From assembly GCA_014155875.1 (NCBI GenBank), contig JACEFZ010024509.1, forward strand, positions 1,016,969-1,080,968: 64,000 bases of DNA, in the 5' to 3' direction. The position numbers and the translations under genes are program-made. Below, piece after piece: positions 51,892 to 61,266 of the stretch; positions within the stretch are counted from its first letter, which is position 1, and each line of letters opens with the position of its first letter. The notes under the pieces are model-generated. The model ran no database searches. It had not been told where the DNA came from and saw only the letters and a list, made by a program, of their open reading frames with translations. The stretch is from Cepaea nemoralis. Its lineage: Eukaryota; Mollusca; Gastropoda; Stylommatophora; Helicidae.

Positions 51892-51955
51892 GACTACGAC
51901 GACGACGACGCGGCGACGGCGACGACGGCGACGAAGACTACTACTGTAACGACGA
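51545..51955. repeat. Compound (CCA)n-(CTA)n-(CGA)n array
   Basis: CCA, then CTA, then CGA-type triplets follow in blocks over about 400 bases. Poly-Pro, poly-Thr, poly-Val and poly-Ser ORFs are by-products. Confidence 0.95.
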
Positions 51956-52356
51956 CGACTACCACTGTTACTACCACTTCTACTACAATTACAATTACGA
52001 CGACTACTACAACCATGACTACCACACACATATTCAGCCAAATGAGAACACCTAAAGAACGGTACTCGTAAGTCTACTCCTAAAATATATTGTGCCCCTC
52101 CTCCTAGTTTGCCACTTCCACTCCAGGGCCACCTGTCTGTAGCCACATGAAGGGCCAGCAGAAGTAGGTTTAGAGAGTGATGGAGTGGGGTGGGGTGGGG
52201 TGGGGGTGGGAGAGGGTAAATGTACATAGGCTGACTGAAAGTCCAGCCGATCTCTATAGAGAGAAGACCAGTATTTGTTGTGCAGGGTTCTAATTGGGTA
52301 GTCGAGTGGTTTGATTTCCCGTTAGAGAGACGGGGGGGGGGGGGGGAAGAGAGAGA
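51956..52356. other. Unassigned interval with G-rich runs
   Basis: Contains GGGGT repeats (52192-52210) and a 14-base G run (52332-52345). No gene found. Confidence 0.4.
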
Positions 52357-52520
52357 GAACGAACGAACGAACGAACAGACTTTATTTTCAAAGGGTAACA
52401 AATTGGGCACGCAGGCCCGTCTTACATTCGGCCCTTCCAATCACTCATCTTTCTTTCATCAACAATGCATAGGAAAAAAACATTGTCATATGAATTTTGT
52501 AAACATAAACAATGCATATT
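52357..52520 (-). mobile_element. LINE 3' end with (GTTC)n tail, truncated
   Basis: ACTTTATTTTCAAAGGGTAA then CAAATTGGGCACGCAGGCCC and GTCTTACATTCGGCCCTTCC match the 3' UTR of the LINE at 60970-61030 almost base for base. On the minus strand the element ends in (GTTC)n (52357-52376), whereas the longer copy ends in (GTT)n and (CTT)n. 5'-truncated, non-coding. Confidence 0.75.
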
Positions 52521-52534
52521 ACTATGTTATGAGA

Positions 52535-53190
52535 CACATCAACCACCCACCCACACATCTCCCATTCACTCCAACTCCACCACTCAACCACACACATAAC
52601 CCACACACACATACATGTCCCTACCCATCCACCACATCCCTACACCTACACATCTCCCCACCCACACACACCTCTCACCCACCACACACCCCATCCACCC
52701 ACACCCCAAGCACACATACAATCCCCAACCCACACATCCCCCACCACACACATCCACCCACCTACACACATATCCTCTACCCGTCCTATTACCCACCAAC
52801 AAGCACTCACCCACATATCCTCCTCCACCCACACACCTCCAATCACACAGCCGAACACACATTCCTCAGCTACACATTCCCCCCCCCCCCCCCCCCACAC
52901 ACATCTCCCCGTCAACTCACATATTCCGCACCTACCCACACACAAATTCCGCACCCAGCCACATAATCTCCCATCTAACCCAGCCCACTCACAGATCCCG
53001 AGCCCACCCCTACATACACCCACCACCATCTCCTAACCTACACACACTCACCCACCCACATATCCTCTACCCACCCACACATCCTCTACCCACCCATCCC
53101 CCAATCAAACATCCCTTAACCACACACCCTTACTCATATACAATCACCCAGCCACACATTCTCTACCCAACCACCCATCCCCCAGCCACA
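52535..53190. repeat. C/A-rich low-complexity tract
   Basis: About 650 bases of CACCCA, CCCACACA and related words, including a 16-base C run near 52880. His/Pro/Thr-rich and Trp/Gly/Val-rich ORFs on the two strands reflect composition. Confidence 0.9.
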
Positions 53191-53195
53191 CATCC

Positions 53196-53314
53196 CTTGA
53201 GAGAGAGAGGTAGTTGAGGGGACTCGAGAGAGGGAGGGTGGGTTTGTGGGGGGGGGGTGGTGGTCGAGAGCTAGAGAGAGAGAGATAGAGAGAGAGAGAG
53301 AAAGAGAGAGAGAG

Positions 53315-53392
<78 letters not shown>
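53196..53392. repeat. (GA)n microsatellite
   Basis: Interrupted then pure GA repeats; opposite-strand Ser-Leu ORFs are by-products. Confidence 0.95.
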
Positions 53393-53394
<2 letters not shown>

Positions 53395-53555
53395 GAAATA
53401 TAAATGTAGGGACACAGTAAGAAAAAAACACAGACATAGAGTCCGCTATGGTTTTATAGAGGAATGATAAGACTGTAGACGGATAGATAGAGTAATGAAA
53501 TCTTGAAAGAAGTTAACCCACAAAGAGAACTATTCACTCGCACCAGAAGAAAACA

Positions 53556-53690
53556 ATCATGTCATGAGAAGGGGACAGATGGAGTACGTCGTGACAACGG
53601 GAAAGTCAAAGACGAGAAGAGACTGGGAGAGGTCAAATGAGAAAATACTTGACAGTTTGTCATCATGGCATGCAGGAACATCACTAAATA
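53556..53690 (+). mobile_element. LINE ORF2 C-terminal remnant
   Basis: The plus frame MRRGQMEYVVTTGKSKTRRD, then KILDSLSSWHAG, parallels the LINE tail at 46789-47139 (IMRRNKLENLVTTGNIEGKR, YLDSLTTLHGR). Diverged and truncated. Confidence 0.55.
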
Positions 53691-53938
53691 TAAAAGAAAA
53701 CTCTAACCTGCACAGTTCGCGGCGACTGCACTATCCAGGTGGCCTTAATTCCTCAAGCTCAAGGCGCGCCCCCCTCCCCCCTGCCATACATAGCAAGGTT
53801 ACTTACTATATTGGCAGGAAATTACAGTTTTGACCGTACGCGAGATAGAGATTTGTGAATAGTTATGATCACCAACGCCATACGGCATAGACTATAAGAA
53901 GTTAACTCGTCCGAGAAGTTAGACCAAGTTTGTTCTCG
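53691..53938. other. Unassigned interval
   Basis: No feature supported. Confidence 0.3.
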
Positions 53939-53939
53939 C

Positions 53940-54745
53940 TGCGTTGAGTTGAGTCAAGAACCAACATCACAGCACTCAGGACCTTCGCATACGTGCTCCG
54001 TCCTCATCTACAACAGCCAGCGAAGAGTCCCAATACTAATGGTACCTATAACAGTCTGATTATGTATACGTCTAGCCTTTCTTCAGAGTATTGAGTGTCG
54101 GTCAGATCCTCTAGTCACTCCCTGCAGCACCATTCTCTCCACACTGTGATTATCTAACGGTTCTTCTGCACTATAACACACGATTCCAAAGTGCCCCGAT
54201 CATGTCTGCCTTATCATGTACCATAAACCCACCCAGTGGTGCAGGTCCAGCCAGTCTGTCTGCCTGCTCGTTTCCCTATCACACCAGCATGTCCTGGGAA
54301 AAACACCAACAGAAGCTGTCATTTTTGATTGTTGAATGGAAGTCTGCCACTCTGCCCGAAGCATGCATGTCTTTACATTTCTCATCATACTTTGTGAGTC
54401 CGTTACAACTACACGTGTATGCTCTTCTCCAACCAGCGGAACGCCACCGTGACTCCCTCCACCTCCATTTTCAGACTAGATGTTGTTGTATCCTATGCCA
54501 GGTTCTCCTGCACTAAACACCGCCTGCCAACCTTCGCCACGAACTTCCAGACACTCCTTGTACCTCTTAGCACAGAGCCATCCGTGAAGAAATGTTTATC
54601 ACCTGGTCACGAATTGTCGTGGATCAATTTTTGCACCTCCCATTCAGTGCAGCCTGCCGGCCAATTCCCTCATTCCCGAACCAATGTTATTATGACCCTG
54701 CAGAGGTCTGACTTCTCCCACTGGCATTCTGACTCACTCCTCTCC
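53940..54745 (-). mobile_element. LINE remnant with complete but broken RNase H domain
   Basis: The minus strand from about 54700 to 54185 carries FTDGSV, MEVEGVTVAFRWLE, TDSQSMMRNVKTCMLRAEWQ and an FPG.AG.-like end. These are all four blocks of a LINE RNase H domain (Asp, Glu, Asp, His), separated by stops and frameshifts. 53940-54110 is the 3' UTR shared with 305-480 and 3790-3950. This is the most complete of the RNase H copies in the window. Confidence 0.75.
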
Positions 54746-55120
54746 TAATGTTCACAAGCATGAACATTTCTCTCATTGTGTTCTCTGCCTGAGCCATCCA
54801 TGGGTTTCGCTGTGTTCCGTTCCACATGACAAAGTAATGTATCTACGCGACTGTCTCTCCAACGAGAGGACGACCCTGGAAGAGTTGGTTAGATGGAGTA
54901 AAAGACACATTAAAGAAATCCAATCCGACGTTAGTACAAGCAACAAGACAAGCGAAACACACACAAATTGCCACCTCTATGTGACGCTTCACGACAAACG
55001 CAGCAGGACAAAAGAAGTACTGCTGGAACGAAATACCAGTCTACATTTTACACCATGACTTATAGATTACCTACCGGAGCTACTTCAAGATGGTTGGAGG
55101 TACTAAGCTCTAGGTTGAAA
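54746..55120. other. Unassigned interval
   Basis: Short ORFs on both strands; nothing recognised. Confidence 0.3.
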
Positions 55121-55124
55121 CGTT

Positions 55125-55415
55125 TTTTCTTTTGGCGCTCTCTCGTTTTGAAATAAAGCGTAGTCCATACGCATTACTTAGCACTGGACTGAATTTTGCG
55201 CGTAGATTAGCTTTCCCAATTACCAGTGTTCTTCGCCACCAGGCGAATCCACTCCGACTTCAGAGGTGCTTGTAATTTAGTCCCAAAGTCAAGGACGAGA
55301 AGTCAACATTTTAGTCTAACTGTCCAGTCTAAGGATTGAACCCCCTACCTCGGCATCAGCACACTGGACGTTTAAGTACGGGCGTGTTTAGCCATTCGGC
55401 CATGCTGATATCCAA
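55125..55415 (-). mobile_element. SINE family 3 copy, full length
   Basis: The head on the minus strand has ATGGCCGAATGGCTAAACAC (box A, about 55400) and GGGGGTTCAATCC (box B, about 55337), a Ser/Leu-tRNA-like layout with a long variable region. The body has CTAAAATGTTGACTTCTCGT, and the 3' part extends to GCGTAGTCCATACGC. Defines family 3 at about 290 bp. Confidence 0.75.
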
Positions 55416-55489
55416 TCGAAAACGTGTGATAATGTATGTGGTATTCTTTTGTTGAGCCTCATAGTTCAGTCATATTTTACTTTAAAGTT

Positions 55490-55705
55490 ATTTGCATATC
55501 CTTTACAAGACTCTGCAGTCAACCCCAGCATTGTTTTGGATGTTTATGATTTCTTAGCAAGGTCACTTTCAGTAGTTTATCATTGCTTTCTGAATCGACC
55601 GGAACTTATACCATTGCATAAAAACCAGCGCAGGGCGGTCTGCTTCCAAATCACAAGCAGCTGTGTTTCGAACGCGGTATGGGAGATTGTAATAATATAG
55701 TGACG
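55490..55705 (-). mobile_element. SINE family 2 copy
   Basis: GCATATCCTTTACAAGACTC tail, CAGTAGTTTATCATTGC body, GTGTTTCGAACGCGG (box B). The end of the head is diverged. Confidence 0.7.
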
Positions 55706-55791
55706 AGATATGACGACGAATTCAGCAAATATATGGCGATGGATAATGGCACAAATAAATGATGGGCACTGATAGGCAGACATATTAAGTA

Positions 55792-56015
55792 GTTGCACGT
55801 CATTTACAGGACGTCACAGTCGATCCCAGCATTTATTGGTTGTGATTTTCTAGGCAATCTTACGTTCACTATTTTGCCATTGCTTTTTGAACCGCCGAAG
55901 CCTCTTACTATGAAAATCAACGCAAAGCCATTTGCTTCTGAATCTCCCGCGGCTAATTTCGAGCCCTCACTCTGTATGTGGAGGAATTGTGAACATTCTG
56001 AAACTGCGTTTCACC
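55792..56015 (-). mobile_element. SINE family 2 copy, diverged
   Basis: Same orientation and order as the neighbouring copy at 55490, with more substitutions (for example ACTATTTTGCCATTGC). The two copies lie about 90 bases apart. Confidence 0.65.
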
Positions 56016-56317
56016 TACCCCTAGGATACAGACGCAACTGCCTGTCATTTTTCAATTTTTTATTTTAGCATCACGATTCTTTCACCGTAGCCTATTGTAC
56101 TTGAAATATACATCCTTCCATGGGAAGAATACTTGGCATAAATGCTCCACGGACACGACACATGTGCCCCGGAGCTTCGTTTCAACATCTGACAGGGATA
56201 AAGGGCGGAACGCGCCAGACCTCGGCGACTTCAGTACTCAGCTCCTGACATGTCTATCACACGTTAACGACTTAGACGTCACGCGCGCTCACGCACTTTA
56301 ACATTGCAGCGTCGACG
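56016..56317. other. Unassigned interval
   Basis: No feature supported. Confidence 0.3.
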
Positions 56318-56680
56318 GTGCAGTCTGTAGCATGGGCGCTTGTCTGTACAGTTTGCGACAGTCTGTACACGCATTATATACACGGAGGTCATCTGTCTGT
56401 AGCATGGGCGCTTGTCTGTACAGTTTGCGACAGTCTGTACACGCATTATATACACGGAGGTCATCTGTCTGTAGCATGGGCGCTTGTCTGTACAGTTTGC
56501 GACAGTCTGTACATGCATTATATACACGGAGGTCATCTGTCTGTAGCATGGGCGCTTGTCTGTACAGTTTGCGACAGTCTGTACACGCATTATATACACG
56601 GAGGTCATCTGTCTGTAGCATGGGCGCTTGTCTGTACAGTTTGCGACAGTCTGTACATGCATTATGTACTTGGAGATAGC
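56318..56680. repeat. 72-bp tandem repeat, ~5 nearly identical copies
   Basis: AGCATGGGCGCTTGTCTGTA recurs every 72 bases from 56329. Copies differ by single bases (CACGCATT versus CATGCATT). As 72 is divisible by three, four reading frames stay open across both strands, explaining ORFs of 115-135 codons; none has gene-like support. Confidence 0.95.
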
Positions 56681-56739
56681 GTGCGTTCAATAAGCCTGCT
56701 CAGACAGATTATCTGTTCAACTTAAATTGGGAAATCGGC

Positions 56740-56965
56740 AAGTCTATCCATTTGTCTGTCCGTCTGCCTGCCTAACTACCTACATAGTTAACTACCTACC
56801 CATCCACCCATCTACCTAGCTCCTTACCGCTATACTTACCTACCTATCTGCCTACCTACTTACCTAACTCCTGCCTGTCTGTCTGCCTGCCTGCCTGCCT
56901 AACTACCTACCTACCTCCTGCCCGCCTGCCTACCTACTTACCTACCTACATACCTGCTTGCCTGC
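56740..56965. repeat. (CTGC/CTAC)n low-complexity tract
   Basis: CTGCCTGCCTAACTACCTAC-type tetranucleotides over about 220 bases. Confidence 0.9.
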
Positions 56966-56974
56966 ATGTCTGCT

Positions 56975-57775
56975 TTCCTTCCTTCCTTCCTTCCTTCCTT
57001 CCTTCCTTCCTTCCTTCCCCCCTTCCTTCCTTCCTTCCTTTCTCCCTTCCTTCCTCCCCCTTCCTTCCTTCCTTCCTTCCTTCCTTCCTTCCTTCCTTCC
57101 TTCCTTCCTTCCTTCCTTCCTTCCTTCCTTCCTTCCTTCCTCCCTATTCATCTATCTATTTAACCCCCCTCCCTCCCCCGTCCTGCCTGAGATTTTCTGT
57201 ATTTCTACAAAATATTCCCTCAGAGTGAGTAATGACACCCTACTCCCCTCCCTTTCCCAGTGTATCTCCCCCTCCCTCCCTTCCTCCCTTCCTTCCTTCC
57301 TTCCTTCCTTCCTTCCTTCCTTCCTCCCTATTCATCTATCTATTTAACCCCCCTCCCTCCCCCGTCCTGCCTGAGATTTTCTGTATTTCTACAAAATATT
57401 CCCTCAGAGTGAGTACTGACACCCTACTCCCCTCCATTTCCCAGTGTATCTCCCCCCTCCCTCCCTCCCTCCCTCCCTTCCTTCCTTCCTTCCTTCCTCC
57501 CTCCCTTCCTTCCTTCCTTCCTTCCTTCCTTCCTTCCTTCCTCCCTCCAGTCCTTCCTCCCTCCAGTCCTTCCTTCCTTCCTCCCTCCCTCCCTTCCTTC
57601 CTTCCTTCCTTCCTTCCTTCCTCCCTCCCTCCCTTCCCCTCCCTCCCTATTCATCTATCAATTTAATCCCCCTCCCTCCCCTGTCCTGCCTGGGATTTTC
57701 TGTATTTCTACAAAATATTCCCTCAGAGTGAGTACTGACACCCTATTCCCCTCCCTTTCCCAGTATATCTCCTCC
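56975..57775. repeat. Compound (CTTC)n array with three ~110-bp spacer copies
   Basis: (CTTC)n blocks alternate with a non-simple spacer containing CTGCCTGAGATTTTCTGTAT and CCCTCAGAGTGAGTA at about 57163, 57346 and 57664. Pro-Ser-Phe-Leu ORFs are by-products. Confidence 0.95.
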
Positions 57776-58367
57776 CCCCCCTCCTCCTGAGACAGAAAGA
57801 CTTTTGTGCGCCTCTACACAGTTTCCTTGTAGGTGAACGATGATCGCCGTTTGAGCTTTGGAAGTCTTTCTGTGACAGGACAGGGGATTTATAACTCTCT
57901 TGCTGGGATACACAGACCACTTTGGACTCACAGGTCGCCCAAGCATACAATAGCTACCAGAACTCGCCCGGGGAAGTAAACGCCACCGACTTTATATTGA
58001 TCACATCACCAACAGAGAACTGATTGTTCCATTACAAATATGGGGCAGGCACAAAACATACCTTATGGCGCGGAAGAGAGTCCATTGTAATGGTTGGGCT
58101 TAAACTTTAACTTAACGTACCAATCGTCGTTTTTCCATTACCCATACCCCGTTTAACCCCAGAAGAGAAGTTATAATTAGGGCCCATGGCTACCTCAGAT
58201 TAATAATCATGTTATCGAATCAGCTAAATTTTCGAATATTAATTAGAAAGGGATTGTTGTCAATAGAAGGTAATTAAATACAATGTATTGTTATAGGATA
58301 GACCTGCTTGCTCCCATTGTCCATCCCCATCAAATGTTTATACTCCTCTTAACACCTATATTTTAAG
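57776..58367. other. Unassigned interval
   Basis: Contains a short inverted pair AGAAAGACTT (about 57795) / AAGTCTTTCT (about 57863). No gene or repeat family assigned. Confidence 0.35.
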
Positions 58368-58530
58368 GCAGGATGTCAGAAAGGCTGAATGGATAAGAGC
58401 ACTCGCTTTTAAATTTCCGGTGTGCTGATGCTGAGGTAGCGGGTTCAACCCCTCCTATGGACAGTTGGACTAAAATGTTGACTTCTCGTCTTTGACTCAG
58501 GGACTTAAACTACACGTAACTCAGAAGTCG
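58368..58530 (+). mobile_element. SINE family 3 copy, plus strand
   Basis: AAAGGCTGAATGGATAAGAG (box A), GGTAGCGGGTTCAACCCC (box B), GACTAAAATGTTGACTTCTC and a TTTGACTCAGGGAC block. Truncated at the 3' end. Confidence 0.7.
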
Positions 58531-58577
58531 TAGTTTCCCAATGAAATGGACGGACAGAAAACCTAATTTGGATAACG

Positions 58578-58708
58578 AAGACATAAACAATAGATATCAC
58601 GATTTATAGTCTGGCATATTTCGCTGCATCTCGTCAGGCCCATACTGCAGAATTCACACAACGTAAAATAAAATAACTAGATGAATCATTCAAGCTGAAA
58701 TACACACA
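58578..58708 (-). repeat. Penelope-like 3' end repeat
   Basis: Reverse complement of 29162-29290: TGTGTATTTCAGCTTGAATG through CTGACGAGATGCAGCGAAAT to CACGATTTATAG read in opposite sense. Coding part absent. Confidence 0.6.
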
Positions 58709-58724
58709 TGTTCGCACATTTGTA

Positions 58725-58850
58725 TTTTCCTCAGAAACCACATCTCCACAACCATCATATATTTTTTTCAGCTTGTCTGTTAATTGTTCACGTTTCACAT
58801 CCATAGAAAAGTTCAGGTTCTATGTAGCACTTATTTGGTCACTACTAGTC
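58725..58850 (-). mobile_element. LINE ORF2 fragment
   Basis: CCTCAGAAACCACATCTCCA then CAACCATCATATATTTTTTT and TTCACATCCATAGAAAAGTT match 47088-47180 (minus strand RT C-terminal region, EMWFLRR segment). Confidence 0.6.
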
Positions 58851-58989
58851 GCACCATCTGGCAAGACCAGTATTATGGATAGTTTCTGGACTTTCCGGAC
58901 TTCTTTCCCAGCAGACAAGTTCTACTATATCACCTAGTTATTTCCTGCATTACAGTTAATTCTAATATGATTTCTTCTTGGCTTAGAGG

Positions 58990-59177
58990 TTATGACTTTT
59001 CTCTGTAATCTCGTATACTCTCGTCGGTAACGTGATGACGGTGAGAATCAGCAGTGGTTCGAATCGCATCGGTAACTTACGGGGTACTGGGCGTAATCTT
59101 GCCCAGAAATCAACATACAGCTGAAAGATGCTGGTGTTGACAGTGATGTCCTGTAAAGGATATGCAAAAAAAAAAAA
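58990..59177 (+). mobile_element. SINE family 2, plus strand, poly(A) tail
   Basis: GTGGTTCGAATCGCATC (box B-like, 59053), AATCTTGCCCAGAAATCAAC, and tail TGTCCTGTAAAGGATATGC followed by a pure A run (59166-59180). This copy shows the family ends in poly(A). Confidence 0.65.
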
Positions 59178-59419
59178 AAAAGTAACGTCTGCACAAGAAG
59201 TTCCGCGTTCTTGATGCATCTTGCCGTATCCAACCGTCGTGTAGCTATTTCACACGCAGGCGTGTATGGTACCGCAGTTAGGACTGCGTCTTCCGGCCTG
59301 GTACACCGGAACCTATAATTTCAGCAGATGTTCTCCGGAAGATTTCATGCTTGCTCGCACTGACTGGAGGTGAATTTATGTTTGTTCGATTTTCCGTCAA
59401 AGAGATGGCTACACTTGAC

Positions 59420-59815
59420 TGCTGCTTTACAGACAATTCTAGAACATTTTTTGCAGCCTCACAGACAATTCTAGAACAGTTTTGCTTCCTGATATATAAT
59501 TCTCGAACAGTTGTGCTGCCTTACATAGAATTCTTGAACATTTTTGATGCCTGATATAATTCTATAGCGTTTTTGTACCCGACAGTGAATTCTAGAACAT
59601 TCTTTCTGCCTGACCTATAATTATAGAACATTTTTGCGGCCCAACAGAGAATTCTAGAACATGTTTGCTGACTTACAAAGAATTCTAAAGCATTTTTGCT
59701 GCCCGACAGAGAAGTCAGGAACATGTTTGCTGCTCGTTAGAGAATTCTAGAACATTTTTGCTGTCTGACAGAGAATTCTAGAACATTTTTGCTGCCCGGA
59801 CAGAGATTTATAGAA
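59420..59815. repeat. ~31-bp minisatellite with TTCTAGAA core
   Basis: Thirteen units of GAATTCTAGAACATTTTTGC plus GCCTGACAGA-like spacer. About half keep TTCTAGAA intact. See findings for the heat-shock-element resemblance. Confidence 0.85.
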
Positions 59816-60150
59816 CATCTGAAAGGAAAGCTAGGGAAGCCGGCCCTAAGAATTCTTGGTTGAAGTCGGATACACGGGCAGTTAGCAGCATACAACACAA
59901 AGAAGCGACCATGCTTTTACAGACCAGCGTAACGTGTCTTACCGAGGTGGAGGTAGTTCCAACAGGAGAACCGGCTTTGAAATCCTTATAGAAAGCGAAA
60001 TACAGGAATGCCGTGGGCATGAAGTTAACTATTGCTTTCATGGGAGGCGTTAACTTTAGGTCTGAAGTTTACAGAAGAAACAACATGACAGATATAGACA
60101 AACAATTTCAAACCGAGGGAAAAAAAAACATGTAGTTGTGACTGCGAAGG
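59816..60150. other. Unassigned interval
   Basis: No feature supported before the GAA array. Confidence 0.3.
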
Positions 60151-60599
60151 CGAAGTAGAAGAAGAAGAAGAAGAAGAAGAAGAAGAAGAAGAAGAAGAAG
60201 AAGAAGAAGAAGACGAAGAAGAAGACGAAGAAGAAGACGAAGAAGAAGAAGAAGAAGAAGAAGAAGAAGAAGAAGAAGAAGAAGAAGAAGAAGAAGAAGA
60301 AGAAGAAGAAGAAGAAGAAGACGAATAAGAAGATGAAGAAGAAGAAGAAGAAGAAGAAGAAGAAGAAGAAGATTAAGAATGAGAAGAAGAAGAAGAAGAA
60401 GAAGAAGAAGAAGAAGAAGAAGAAGAAGAAGAAGAAGAAGAAGAAGAAGAAGAAGAAGAAGAAGAAGAAGAAGAAGAAGAAGAAGAAGAAGAATGAAGAA
60501 GAAGAAGAAGAAGAAGAAGAAGAAGAAGAAGAAGAAGAAGAAGGAGAAGAAGAAGAAGAAGAAGAAGAAGACGAAGAAGAAGATGAAGAAGAATAAGAA

Positions 60600-60630
<31 letters not shown>

Positions 60631-60802
60631 AAGAAGAAGAAGAAGAAGAAGAAGAAGAAGAAGAAGAAGAGAAGAAGAAGATGAAGAAGAAGAAGAAGAA
60701 GAAGAAGAAGAAGAAGAAGAAGAAGAAGAAGAAGAAGAAGAAGAAGAAGAAGAAGAAGATGAAGAAGAAGAAGAAGAAGAAGAAGAAGAAGAAGAAGAAG
60801 AA

Positions 60803-60834
<32 letters not shown>

Positions 60835-60935
60835 AGATGAAGAAGAAGAAGAAGAAGAAGAAGAAGAAGACGAAGAAGAAGAAGAAGAAGAAGAAGAAGA
60901 CGAAGAAGAAGACGAAGAAGAAGAAGACGAAGATT
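60151..60935. repeat. (GAA)n microsatellite, ~785 bp
   Basis: Very long GAA array with scattered GAC, GAT and GGA units. Poly-Lys, Arg, Phe, Ser and Leu ORFs are by-products. It sits immediately past the (AAC)n at the 3' end of the minus-strand LINE. Confidence 0.97.
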
Positions 60936-61266
60936 AGGAATAAGAAACAACAACAACAACAACAACAACAAAACTTTATTTTGAAAGGGTTAAGAATTGG
61001 GCACGCAGGCCCGTCTAACATTCTGCCCTTTTATCACTCTCTTTCATACATTATACCATTCACACATCATTCAAGGCTAACTGAAAACAGCAACAATATA
61101 AAATATATGCATTATAAAGGCATGTTGAAAAAATTAAAAATAAATACTACACGACTCAGTAATAGTAATAACTGGTGTGGTATTTATTAGCTACGTGGAA
61201 TATACTGGACTACCAAAAGGAGACTGGCTGTTATACTAGGGTTTTATTATATTATTACTTCTATTA

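Noticed and set aside
51242..52440. 235- and 305-codon ORFs (Asn/Pro/Thr and Val/Ser/Gly)
   Set aside because: Translation of the CAA, CCA and CTA arrays.
52280..53217. His/Pro/Thr-rich ORFs on the plus strand
   Set aside because: Follow from the C/A-rich low-complexity composition; overlapping frames are equally open.
60056..61190. ORFs of up to 321 codons of Phe, Leu, Ser, Lys or Arg
   Set aside because: Translation of the 785-bp GAA array in every frame.
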